NCBI RefSeq assembly: GCF_001039355.2
Contig: NW_019775474.1
Location: 62,001 to 126,000 of the forward strand
DNA length: 64,000 nt
From: Lingula anatina
Lineage: Eukaryota; Brachiopoda; Lingulata; Lingulida; Lingulidae
Direction of reading: 5' to 3'
Below are positions 18,370 through 29,742 of this stretch, piece after piece. The stretch's first letter is position 1. Each line of letters begins with the position of its first letter. A program made the translations under genes and the position numbers. The notes under the pieces are model-generated. The model saw nothing but the letters and a program-made list of their open reading frames with translations. It was not told the origin of the DNA and ran no database searches.

Positions 18370-20862
18370 TTACTTAGAACCAGATGTCAATTTTTGAACC
18401 AAAACCTGCTTTAAGTCTTTTGTAGCTTTCTCAAGCAATTCAATCTTAGCTTGCAGTTCTGAATTTTCCTTTGCCAGGCGAACAGCTTCTTCTTCCATTT
18501 CAATGTATTTGTTTTTACGCTGTTCACGGGAGCGTTTGGAAGCAATATTATTCTTTCGCCTTCTTTCTCCATATCTATCATTGCTTCCAGATGCAGTGGT
18601 TATTACAGATTCAGTGTCACTTTCAGATGCCACGCTGTTCACTTTTGCTCTCTTTGTGACAATATCTGATGTCACACTGTCAGTTTTTCTCTTTTTTCCA
18701 CGCGAGTAATCATGATCAATTGTAGAATTGGAATCTGTGCTGTCAGAGTCATTGTGATCCACCTCTGCTGAAATGTCGGCCAAATCTACAGTGCCAAAGC
18801 TTTCACTGGACTGGCTAGGTTCAGTTACTATGGTAACGTTGTCAATAGTTGGGACTAACTCGTGTGCCTCAGATGTGGATGTTTCAGTGTTGCTTTGTTC
18901 AACTGGCATGGTGTTCTGAAAGAATGAGTATTACCTGGTTAAAAACATTTATCATTTATATAAAAAAGAAACTTAAAAATGGTTACTTCTGCCAATAATA
19001 TTGTAAGACTTGGTACTATAAGAGAAAAACTTATCTTAAATGGAATCTATGTGAAGAGTTTCTTTAACAAATGAACTGAATTCTGCATTTTTGTGTCAGC
19101 ACCTACCTGTTCAATGTATTTAGACAAATCAGCAAAGTCATCCAGAAATTCGGTCTCATTAAATAACCAGTCATTTTCAAAGTCATCAGAAGCCGCCTCT
19201 ACTGAGGTGTCAGGGTCTGGTCCCTCCTTTAACACTGTCTGCTTCATACAAGTCATTAAGAGGTCGTCACATTCTTCATCAGCAAATAGATCCAATTTCA
19301 ATGTTTCTTTAAGGGAATCACCTAAAATGATGAAAATTAATTTTTATAATAAGTGTTTTTAAACAATTATGTACTTAATTAAATGTGTTAATGTTTAAGT
19401 TAAATACCATTTCTTTCAGGAATCACAAAATTCAGCAAAAATGGAAAACGACTTCACTTATGAAAAAGAAAATGAAAGCAATTTTTTTTTTTAAATCACT
19501 GCATGTGCTACCCTTGCAATGTTATCTTGTTTTTTCTGTTAAATATTTCCAAAAAGTAGGTAAAATAAAATTTGAAAAAAAAAAAAGAAAGAGAAGAAGC
19601 ATAAATCTACCTTTAGTTGCACACATTTCAGCTTATTGTGAAATTTCCTAAGTACCACTGCATATATATATATACCAGACCCTGAGTTAAAACCTGTTTT
19701 GCTTAGGACAGCTACATTTTGATTGAAATTGCTGAGTATGGTGAAATTACTGATATACCCAAACTGATGCAATGTTCCAGAAATAGGCATGATTGAACTC
19801 TGACCTATTTCATGTCCTGGGACTTTGCTAACCTGGACTGATTTAGAATGACATAAGGGGCCTTGTTGCTAGAGTGGCTATTGATTTATTGATAAGGACT
19901 TGCTGATAACAATGAGATTTCAGGTGGTGGTGCAATACCTTCATCACGTTCTGAGCATGCCTGAACTTGCTAACATCCGCCCCTTCAGGGAAATATTGAC
20001 TCGAAAGCATAAACATGCCTGGGCAAGCCATTTATGTTTTTTTCAACCGATATTTCTCTTTATATCAATCATCATTTTAATAGAGGTACAGGTAGATCAA
20101 CCTGTAAGACTTGCTTAACTTTGCATCAAGTAAAGGCTTTTTTTTTTAGGAATGTGGCATTAGTATGTCTTAGGAAAGCATTTTGATTTTTTGTTCAGAA
20201 TAATCATTTTGTCATGTATAATGACAGTCAAAGGTTTTAAAATAGCACTTTTCCTATAATTGTTTCTTTTTGGTAAAAATAAAGCTCTTTTCTTCCCAAC
20301 ATTCTCCATTTTTTTATCCAGTATATTCCCCTCTCCCTAATTATCCACTCTAATAACTTTTAACTCAAGATATACCAAAGATCAAACTTTACTTACTTGG
20401 GTTAAATAGGCCACTCGTCTTCTGCACTGAACGTGCGTAGATCGAGGAACTGTCCAAGGCCTCCGCATCCCCATAACTCAACAGCGTGGCCTCCAAGGTC
20501 GTCCACGCCTCCTGGTCTAGGCCAGTCAGGGTATCGGTGGTGGTTGTGTCCACTGCTTGGCTTGTGCCACTTGAGGGCTTGACCATGACTGGTGCTAAAA
20601 TCTCGGTCACCAGAGTCTCCTTCATCACTGGAGATGTCTCCCAAATTGGAGACGCCTGAGGCGTCTCCCAAGAGGGAGACATTTCCCCCTTGGCCCCTAC
20701 CCTTCCTATCATCGCTGCTGGATCCTTGATTTCGTAAGAGGTACATGTTTGACTTGGTGAAACGTTGTAATCAAATGTGGAAATTGTACTCTCTGTTGGA
20801 CTGGGTGTTAAGTTCAAATTAGGTTCATCAAGTTCAGACAACAATTCTTCAAAGTTGTTGAA
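18370..20862 (-). CDS. bZIP transcription factor (C/EBP or PAR-like basic region), 5' exon not found
   Basis: Three coding exons: 20862-20397, 19321-19107 and 18915-18370 (stop at 18372-18370), phases agreeing, 408 codons before the stop. The C-terminus is a clear bZIP: basic region RRRKNNIASKRSREQRK followed by a leucine-type zipper (EEEAVRLAKENSELQAKIEL). The N-x-x-A-x-x-S-R pattern is nearest to the C/EBP and PAR/NFIL3 groups, not to CREB, ATF4 or XBP1. The N-terminal half is acidic and Ser/Thr-rich (LLSELDEPNLN; DDFENDWLFNETEFLDDFAD), as expected for an activation domain. The first listed exon has no in-frame ATG and follows a CACTCCAG acceptor, so an upstream exon must supply the start. 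No transmembrane segment is present, unlike CREB3 or ATF6. The exact subfamily is uncertain. Confidence 0.8.
20636..20680. other. Two-tier inverted repeat inside bZIP coding exon
   Basis: The inner arms GGAGACGCCT and AGGCGTCTCC are separated by one G. The outer arms GTCTCC and GGAGAC flank them with 6-nt internal loops on each side. The encoded peptide contains a WETPQASPIWETSP repeat, so the structure may come from a short coding duplication in inverted form, or it may form an mRNA hairpin. Confidence 0.6.
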
Positions 20863-21633
20863 CTGGAGTGAAATGGTGACCGCGGTCGGTTACCACTTTA
20901 AATCAAAACTGGGATGGGCGTGTGTGTGTGTGAGGTGGGGGTGTTAATGTCACCCACAAATTACATCAATCGAAAGTCTCTTTCTCTCTCTGGACGCCGC
21001 TGCTGGCGATGGGGGCCCCTTGCCGGGTGTTAACCTCTCCGTTTCGTTACTGTAAAAATCAAAATTAAGATATTTTACAAATTGGATACATTTCACACGG
21101 TATTCATTTGTACAAACAGGGTTGTTTTGTCGAATTATCTTGAATTATCAGAGTAAAATATGCTGTGTTGTCAAGATTATTTGGAATAAAACACCGACAT
21201 GTTAGTAACGCCAGCCGGTTTTGATTGGATCGAATGTATCAGTTTGTTTTGTCCTTCATTCCAAGGAAAATTCATAATNGTGTATACAGTTTACTACCAG
21301 TACCAGGTATATTTGCTTTATGAGGACACTCATATTGATATGGGAAGATTGTTTGTTAAGTTGATGATAAAACGGTCCACCACACATTAACAAACACAAG
21401 ATTAAAACATCTTTAGAACAGGGGCATAGGTGTGTGAGCATCTTGCCATTGAATTAATAATATGATGCATCATGTGCTTGTTTTTCAGACTGTCCTTACA
21501 AAGGAGCCTTCTAATATTTATTTGGCTCTAAGGCATGTGGCGGGTTGATTTGTGTGCTTAGCTTATAAAGAAATTACTAGTATTTTTAGTAATTTTATTA
21601 TTTATCATTTAATTAATAATATGCAACCTATTA

Positions 21634-21681
<48 letters not shown>

Positions 21682-22107
21682 TAAAGTCCTCACAGTTTTC
21701 TCTAAAAGTATCATTATTTTCATTAATTTTTTTTAAGGAAGGAAAGGTTACTAGTATGTGTCTTTTGACAGAAATTATGGTCAGTTTTCTATTTATGGTG
21801 TTAAGGGTTAGAAATCAGTAATAGTAGGCTGTGCTCACTAAGATATGAATACAGTGCATATTTTTCTTAATGCAGCAAAAGATTAACCATTCTTGTTTAT
21901 ATTTATTGCAAGGTTTATTTTTCGCTTTGCTTCACACTTGCTACCACATTTTCATCCACTATTTGAAAAAAAGGAACAAACATACATGCAGACAGCTGCA
22001 CCCTATACTTTTATCAGTATCATCCCTCTTTCAAAAGCTGTGATTCAGAAGGCCTACTGGGACTCTGCTGATTATGGTCAACATGGTTGAAGTTGCAGCA
22101 GTCGTTG

Positions 22108-22146
<39 letters not shown>

Positions 22147-22294
22147 TGTGAATAAACGTGAATTGATGTGATGAGATGGTATAGTGCTGAAGCCTTTATA
22201 GCTAGGCATAATGTTATTACGTAATCTAGCTTTAGCCTGTCAGGTGTCTTATAATATATCCAATCAGATGTATTCTTTTACTTGGGTATATATA

Positions 22295-22327
<33 letters not shown>

Positions 22328-22612
22328 AGACTGTAGTGCAGGTGTTCTACTTACTTGGCGAGCTTCAGTGCTTAAAAGCTGACTGATGTGCAAAAAAAAG
22401 CGTCAGAATTTCGTAGCTATTCAAGACATCAACATGCAGTTTCTGCTCTTTGATATTGACATTGCCTGAACCAGTGACTCACCTTTTCTTTCATAATGGG
22501 ATTAATTGCATGTTTTGGAAAATATTAGTGAAAGAAAAAATAACGGGAAATGAGAAAAAAGTATGTCTGTGCTCATAACCAAGCACACTTCTGATCAGGT
22601 GAAACTAAGACC
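20863..22612. other. Upstream of bZIP gene; simple repeats only
   Basis: Contains a relatively GC-rich stretch at about 20980-21045 (possible promoter or first-exon region of the bZIP gene), an N at 21279, (ATT)n at about 21634-21681, (GT)n at about 22108-22143 and (AT)n/(GTAT)n at about 22287-22327. No coding exon could be supported. Confidence 0.5.
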
Positions 22613-22834
22613 ACATTCAGATTCACACATTATACTTGCTGGGTAGGTCCAACTGTGTAGGGGTTTCTTGCTTAAGTGCAGTCAGTGGATTCAGCTTAAT
22701 TGTGTGAGGCCTCCTTGAGAGCTAGGGTGAATCAACTAATGTGCTGATTAAGCTGATTCCAATGATTGCACTTTAGCAAGAATCCCTCACCAAGTTGGAC
22801 TGACCCAGCTGGTACAATGTGTGAATCTGAATGT
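22613..22834. mobile_element. Foldback MITE with ~85-bp inverted ends
   Basis: The left arm begins ACATTCAGATTCACACATT and the right arm ends AATGTGTGAATCTGAATGT. Pairing continues with mismatches through CTGGGT, GTCCAACT, TTCTTGCT, AAGTGCA and TCAGCTTAAT to a short centre. There is no coding capacity. I could not define a confident target-site duplication. Confidence 0.75.
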
Positions 22835-23673
22835 GCCCATAGATTGTCAAAAATCAGATTGGCAATTCTGTGATGTCATTTGTTCATTGTTGATCTTAGT
22901 TGGTCCTTTTGTGAACAAGATAAATTCTAATCAGTGTCACTTTGTCAGTGTGGTTTGCTCCCTGAGGACCTCTCCACCTTGGAGATGTCTGCATTAAATG
23001 TGTACATGTTGAAGAGACTTTTTTCCATAACATGATGTACAAAGTATAATGGGTCGATGGATTAGACAGTGTTCTTATGCCTTGTGGTTTAATTGGAAAC
23101 AAATTAATAGAAATTCGGTTATGGCAGGAAACCACATCAGCGTACAGATTCAACATTTGCCAGCAAGCCAGTGCAAGTAAATTTCTGCAAATAAGCGAGT
23201 GAATGCCACTGAGAGAGCCTTTTAGCAAGTTTTTTTTCTATTCTCTCAATAAGTACTGGTTTTGGACTACATTTCCGTGCGTAACTTGGAGAGTTGCAAA
23301 ATTTTTTTAAAAAGATCCAATCTCAGCTGCACCTTCAACTATGCGTAATGCTATACATTTATAGTTGGTTTTGTGGTAAGTCCTGTAATCCTGCCCACAA
23401 AGGGTCAACCCACTAGTAGGTGTTTATTCCCACCTTGTGTTTTAGGAAGCAAGTGAGTTTTCACTCTCAGTGAGCTGTATCGTGAAGTGGTTCATTGCAG
23501 GTCATGGCTACTTGCCAAATATATGATAAGGAGGGTAATCTGAGAACATTTTTCATAGCCGTGCTGATTGGTTTTCCAGGATTTTATTTTAATACTTTCT
23601 CCTGATCTTATAATTATTAGAGAGAAAAAAATTGTGAACTAGTAGTAAGTTTGTGTTTTGTTTTGTATTTTCA
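22835..23673. other. Intergenic, nothing recognised
   Basis: No exon with good splice signals, RNA gene or repeat array was seen. Confidence 0.5.
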
Positions 23674-23733
23674 GATGACTGGCCTTGATGCTGGAAAGCC
23701 AAGAACAGTGCTGTGTAAAAACAATATGTGCCA
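23674..23733 (+). other. Possible small exon (60 nt), function unknown
   Basis: TATTTTCAG precedes and GTAATT follows a 60-nt open stretch that could read MTGLDAGKPRTVLCKNNMCQ. Joined in phase 0 to the next candidate exon (29227) it would hit a stop after 14 codons, so if real it is more likely a 5' UTR exon of the 29305 gene. Weak evidence. Confidence 0.25.
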
Positions 23734-23802
23734 GGTAATTTATACCTTTTAGTTCTAATTATAATTCAGACATGATATTGAATTTTATTGTGAAAAGTGT
23801 GA

Positions 23803-26116
23803 TAATAATAATAATAATAATAATAATTTATTTTTCTATGGCGCATTCCATTAAAAATCTCAATGCGCCTTACAACATTCACTTAAAAGAGCTAAATAAC
23901 ACAATACTAATATAAGAACACATTACAATTTTAAAGGACTAAGAACTAATTTAAAGAACCAATTATTCATATTCTAAAATGATAAGAACCTAAAGTGACA
24001 ACATTTAAAATTAATCATAAAATTACAGTACACCTTATTAAAAACTAAAATGAACTATATGATATTTACTGATAGGCTATTCTAAAAATATGAGTTTTCA
24101 AAAGCTTTTTAAAAGTATCTATGTCACCTGCTGCTCGTATTTCAGAGGGTAAGGTGTTCCAAACTTTCGGTGCATATATCATAAATGCCCTTTCACCGTA
24201 AAATTTACCAGCTTTTTTCTCTAAGACACTGTGTTCTAAAAGTAAATGACTAAAAGTTGAAGACCTGGTAACTCTTCCATGCTGATGTTGCTTCATAAGT
24301 TCTGAGATATAAAGTGGTTTATTCTCAGTGACTGCTTTAAAAATGACACATAAAATTTTAAATAAAATTCTCTCTCTTACTGGAAGCCAGTGAAGTTCCA
24401 TCAAAACAGGTGTTATATGCTCTCGGCTGTTCCATCCCATTTTAGTTACCAGCCTAGCTGCAGAATTTTGAATTAATTGAAGTTTGTTCAGATGATTTTT
24501 GCCTAAACCATATAAGAGACTGTTGCAATAATCAAGCTTAGAAGTAATGAAAGCATGGACTAGTTTTTCAGTTGAAGTTTTGTCCAGTAAGTCACGTATC
24601 TTACTAATTCGCCAAAGTGAGTATGATGCCGATTTGCAAATTTCAGAGATCCGTCTATCCATAGTTGCATACTGATCAAAGGTGACACCTAAATCTTTCA
24701 CATAGCTAGATGGATTGATGTTGACACCACCGATACAAATATCAGATTTCATTGCATTTCCCCTGTCTGACTTAGACCTTGATGTAAACCATATTAGTTC
24801 AGTTTTTCCATCATTTAGTGCTAGCATGTTTGTTTTCATCCAATTTCGGATCTCAACTAGACAAGTTTCTATTGAGGTGATAGCCATGGAGCGATTACTT
24901 TCACTTGTGACATAAATTTGAGTGTCATCAGCAAAAATGACAGTGTTGAGACCATGTTTAACTATAATGTCTTCTACTGGTAGCATATACAATGAAAAGA
25001 GCAATGGACCTAGCACAGACCCCTGAGGGACACCATACTCTAAAATAGTGGGCTCTGATAGCAACGACTCAATTGACACCTTTTGTGTTCGATCTTTTAG
25101 ATATGAGGTTAACCAATTAAGTGCTAAATCTTTTACTCCAAATCGGTACTGTAGTCTGTGCAGAAGTATGTTGTGGTCAATGGTGTCGAATGCAGCAGAC
25201 AGATCTAAAAGGACTAAAATAACATCTTTTTGTTTGTCTAAAGAAAGCATGATGTCATTATGAACCCTTAGGAGAGCTGTTTCTGTGCTATGTCCTTCTC
25301 TATAAGCTGATTGAAACTTGCCATATAGACTGTTTTGAGCTAGATAGTTATTCAGTTGTATACATGCCATTTTCTCAAGAAACTTCCCTAAGAAGGGCAA
25401 GTTTGATATTGGTCGATAATTTTTAAACACTTGTTTGCACAGGCCTTGTTTTTTTAACAAGGGTCTAACAATTGCTGCTTTGCAGTTGGATGGGAAGATG
25501 CCTGTTGTAAAAGAGAGATTCACTATCTTTAAAATAACTGGGGCCAGAACAGTAATGCACTCTTTGATAATATGTGTTGGCACAGGATCTAAGGCAGAAG
25601 ATTTAGAATTCATGCTTTTCATTAATGCTAAAACATCTTCTTCTGATACAGGTGAAAATTCAGTCAATACTGCATGAGTACAGGTAACTGGGGTTTCTGA
25701 GATTTCTACAGAAGAATAAGAAACGAGATCATTTCGAATGCTCTTGATCTTATCTGTAAAGTAATTTGAAAAAAGTTGAGGGAGCTCTGAGATTTCCATG
25801 TCTGGGAGGACATTCAGTTGAGATGATTTTGATTCCGATATTTGGTCCACGATCTTGAAAAGTGTTTTCTGATCAGCAGATTCAATACGGGAGCGGTGAT
25901 ATTCTTTCTTGTGTGCCACAAGAAGAGAGTGATAGTGAGATCGCGCAGATATGAACAATTGCCGATGAATTTCTAAGTGAGAGTGACACCATTTCCTTTC
26001 CAGTTTCCTAATTATAAAAGTTACAATACTAACGCCAATATCACTCTGGTTCATACAGGTTCCTGTGGTGCCTGCGTCAATGGCGTGTGTGACAGCGGTT
26101 TCTGTGTGTGTGTGAT
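23803..26116 (-). mobile_element. CR1/L2/Rex-like LINE, reverse transcriptase and 3' end
   Basis: On the minus strand a long open frame (stop at 24066) encodes a non-LTR reverse transcriptase. Motifs: KNYRPISNLPFLGKFLEK, QSAYREGHSTETALLRV, LDLSAAFDTIDH, YGVPQGSVLGPLLFSLY and the catalytic FADDTQIY, then a C-terminal thumb region ending FRIAYQ. The 3' tail has a GGCGCATT/AATGCGCC hairpin (about 23840-23869) followed by an (ATT)n tract at 23803-23829, typical of L2/CR1-like elements. The 5' part runs into the assembly gap, so endonuclease and ORF1 are not seen. Confidence 0.88.
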
Positions 26117-26587
26117 NNNNNNNNNNNNNNNNNNNNNNNNNNNNNNNNNNNNNNNNNNNNNNNNNNNNNNNNNNNNNNNNNNNNNNNNNNNNNNNNNNNN
26201 NNNNNNNNNNNNNNNNNNNNNNNNNNNNNNNNNNNNNNNNNNNNNNNNNNNNNNNNNNNNNNNNNNNNNNNNNNNNNNNNNNNNNNNNNNNNNNNNNNNN
26301 NNNNNNNNNNNNNNNNNNNNNNNNNNNNNNNNNNNNNNNNNNNNNNNNNNNNNNNNNNNNNNNNNNNNNNNNNNNNNNNNNNNNNNNNNNNNNNNNNNNN
26401 NNNNNNNNNNNNNNNNNNNNNNNNNNNNNNNNNNNNNNNNNNNNNNNNNNNNNNNNNNNNNNNNNNNNNNNNNNNNNNNNNNNNNNNNNNNNNNNNNNNN
26501 NNNNNNNNNNNNNNNNNNNNNNNNNNNNNNNNNNNNNNNNNNNNNNNNNNNNNNNNNNNNNNNNNNNNNNNNNNNNNNNNNNNNNNN
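26117..26587. other. Assembly gap (471 N)
   Basis: A run of unknown bases flanked on the left by LINE DNA with a short CA/GT tract, and on the right by a second LINE copy. Open frames drawn across it are meaningless. Confidence 0.99.
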
Positions 26588-27061
26588 GTGTTCCAAACTT
26601 TGGGTGCATATATCATAAATGCCCTTTCACCGTAAAATTTACCAGCTTTTTTCTCTAAGACACTGTGTTCTAAAAGTAAATGACTAAAAGTTGAAGACCT
26701 GGTAACTCTTCCATGCTGATGTTGCTTCATAAGTTCTGAGATATAAAGTGGTTTATTCTCAGTGACTGCTTTAAAAATGACACATAAAATTTTAAATAAA
26801 ATTCTCTCTCTTACTGGAAGCCAGTGAAGTTCCATCAAAACAGGTGTTATATGCTCTCGGCTGTTCCATCCCATTTTAGTTACCAGCCTAGCTGCAGAAT
26901 TTTGAATTAATTGAAGTTTGTTCAGATGATTTTTGCCTAAACCATATAAGAGACTGTTGCAATAATCAAGCTTAGAAGTAATGAAAGCATGGACTAGTTT
27001 TTCAGTTGAAGTTTTGTCCAGTAAGTCACGTATCTTACTAATTCGCCAAAGTGAGTATGAT
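26588..27061 (-). mobile_element. 5'-truncated LINE fragment, near-identical to 24155-24620
   Basis: Same orientation and almost base-identical to the corresponding part of the LINE at 23803-26116 (one difference noted, TTTGGGTGC against TTTCGGTGC). The match ends at GAGTATGATG (27061). It could be a second, truncated insertion with its 3' end in the gap, or a misassembled copy of the first. Confidence 0.8.
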
Positions 27062-27744
27062 GTGCATGTCAAGAGAGTCAAGAAAGCTTCATGGTTTCAT
27101 GTGCATTCTATCATTGCTCCATTTGCGAAGGATTATGGGCTTGGGGCTCATTTGAAAAAAATTAAAATAATACATATTTCAGATGAATTTTTATTGATTT
27201 TGTCACTATTAGATGTTTGAAATGAAATGTGCTTGCATGATTTCTGGAACTAGGAAGAAAGCCTTCTGGGCAAAAAATAGCACATATTTAGTTAACAAAC
27301 TCACTCAGGGTAAGGTAAGTACAAGTGCACAGTGATTTTTTTTTTTTTTTAAGGGTGGTTGGTCAGAAAGTTATTTTGTGGTTTTCTTCCATCTTGGGTT
27401 ATCTTAGAAAAACACATTATGTCTGCCTTTACTCTGTATTGCTGCTGTCACAAGAGATGAGAAATCGGAGTGTTTTCCAATTCACGAAAATTATTTCTTT
27501 GTGCAAAATTTATGATATCAAAAAGTAATTGATGTGCTTTGTTGCCTCAGATATTGTAGGAATATTTGACTTTAATCAGAGATGCCAGTGCCCAAAATTG
27601 CCTGTGGGGTAGTGAAAATGTTTTGTGTTAGCAGGTTAAAAAATCTCTTTCTTCATTGTATGTATGAATTTGCTTCAAACCAACTGCACATCTTTAATAC
27701 AAATGTGGACCAGTCTGTTATATGATATGACGTTTCATGTGTGA

Positions 27745-27790
<46 letters not shown>

Positions 27791-29226
27791 TTTTTGTTCT
27801 CTTTTATCCAGTTAACATAAATTTTTTACCTTAGCATGATGAAAACATTTGTTAGAAAGTCATTGAATTACAATGCACAATAATATACTTTTGTTGCTAT
27901 TGTTATTTTCGAATTCAAACAGTTCTCAAATGACCTTTCCATTATGGAAAAGGAATACCAAGAAAATTATCCCATTTTGTTTCTCAGAAATTGATGAAGT
28001 TCAAAAGTGAAATGCGTACTTAAGTATTGAAACATGAAGTCACCAAGTCCTTATCTTTCCTTTAATGTCTTTGGATGTAATGAAAGGTCTTTGTAATAGG
28101 AGAGAGATGGATGTGATATGGCTAAGGTTCTAGTTCAACTCTTTAAATAATATCGCCCATCAGTTGTATTCTTTAGAAAAATCAGAGTAGAGTAAAGCAT
28201 TCAATTTCATGGTTTGTTCCCATAGCTTTAAAGTTGGACAGCCTTCCAAGTCAAGTGTGTGTTCCTATATGAATTAGGAGGTGCTAGTTGTTGCATGGGG
28301 AAGACAAGAACTCTGGATCTTGTTTCACCAAAAGCATGAAAAAAAAGGACTTGGCCTTAAGCTGCTAAAGTCAGATAACAAATGACAGAAAGATGGTTTT
28401 GGGAGGTTGGTCTTAGAGTGGACTTGTTTTACGATCTCTTATTGGCCCAGAAGAAGTAGTATTTTCCAGATATATCTTACTCTACAATTGTCAGCAGGGA
28501 GAATTAAAATTTCTGGCAAGACAAATATCATTAAAAAGGTAAGCGGCCTTTTATATTGTCTATGAAACAAATAGTTGATTGATAAGTTCCATTGCAGTCA
28601 TGGCCAAGGCAGATTTTTTTCTATCATTGAGTATTAAGGTTGTTTTGATTTGTGTCTTGGATTGATTTTTCCCTGTGAGAATTTTGTTTGTTAGCTTGTA
28701 TCTTGTGCATGCAAGCACATGTATATATATAGGTGCTTACATACATGAATGAAGTGAAGGAGAGAGGTTAGTAGGAGACATCTCCATTGATATTGGAGGT
28801 GACTTTGTGTGTGTGTGTGTGTGGTCAGTTTCATATTTTAGTCTGGTTATCCTCTGTATGTAGCATAGCTATGGGGACAGGTAAATCCAATCACTTTGTA
28901 TGATACAAAAGAAATCTTTTCATGTAGTCAGCATTTGCTCTGTGAAAAAAAATTGCCCAAGTGGAATGCCAAATAAACTGCAGGGATTGATAAGAATTTT
29001 TTGGGTAAAACCATATGCGATTTTTATCTGTGAGCTCAACTCTTCATACAGTAATGAATGTCAGCTTGAGTTCTGTACACTACTAGCACATGGTAGTAAT
29101 TGGTCTGTGTTGACCTGTTAGTTGTATATGTATGTTTGACTGATGTCAAAAAGTATTTCTTGTTCCGCAACAGTTAGTTATAAAAACTAGCAAAGCTTTT
29201 TTATTTTGAATTTTTCTTTCATTTCA
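27062..29226. other. Intergenic or 5' intron of the 29305 gene
   Basis: AT-rich with (AT)n at about 27752-27788 and (GT)n at about 28807-28823. No exon could be supported. Confidence 0.5.
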
Positions 29227-29304
29227 GTTTGAGAAATCAGTCGAAGATTTGAGCTACCATTGGCAACAGTAGTACTTCAGCAAGATATTCAGCTTTTTTC
29301 AGCA

Positions 29305-29702
29305 ATGGAAAACTTAAAGAAGAAGTTTTCCCCCACCAAACACACTGCAACTCAGAGCAGATCCACCTTTCATACCCCGCTGAAAACTTTCCAGTACGAC
29401 GTTCAGGACTTTGGACTTCATGCCAAGGATTTCATCGGCTCCTTGAGCCGCTTCAGTGGGACAGGATCTCTCCTTGCCTTAAAGGCGCTGGAATTGTTTA
29501 ACGGGACAGCCTACTCCGAGACTGCTGGTCAGTTTCAGTCTGCACTTGAGGATGTGAACATGGCCACGCAGGCAGTGACCAATGAAGTGAGACAGGAAGT
29601 GGACACACTCATCCAGCGCCTGGTCAACAGGCTGGAGCCCAGTAAAGATGACCGGTCCGAGGATAATTTAAAGGTATTTCACTAAATCAGACTGTTAGAC
29701 AT

Positions 29703-29742
<40 letters not shown>

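Noticed and set aside
18370-20862. Calling the bZIP gene XBP1, ATF4 or ATF6
   Set aside because: The basic region NNIASKRSR is not of those types and no transmembrane segment or IRE1-type intron loop is visible.
21552-21821. Frame with a long tyrosine run
   Set aside because: It is produced by the (ATT)n microsatellite.
25977-26635. Open frames crossing the N gap
   Set aside because: They are open only because unknown bases contain no stops.
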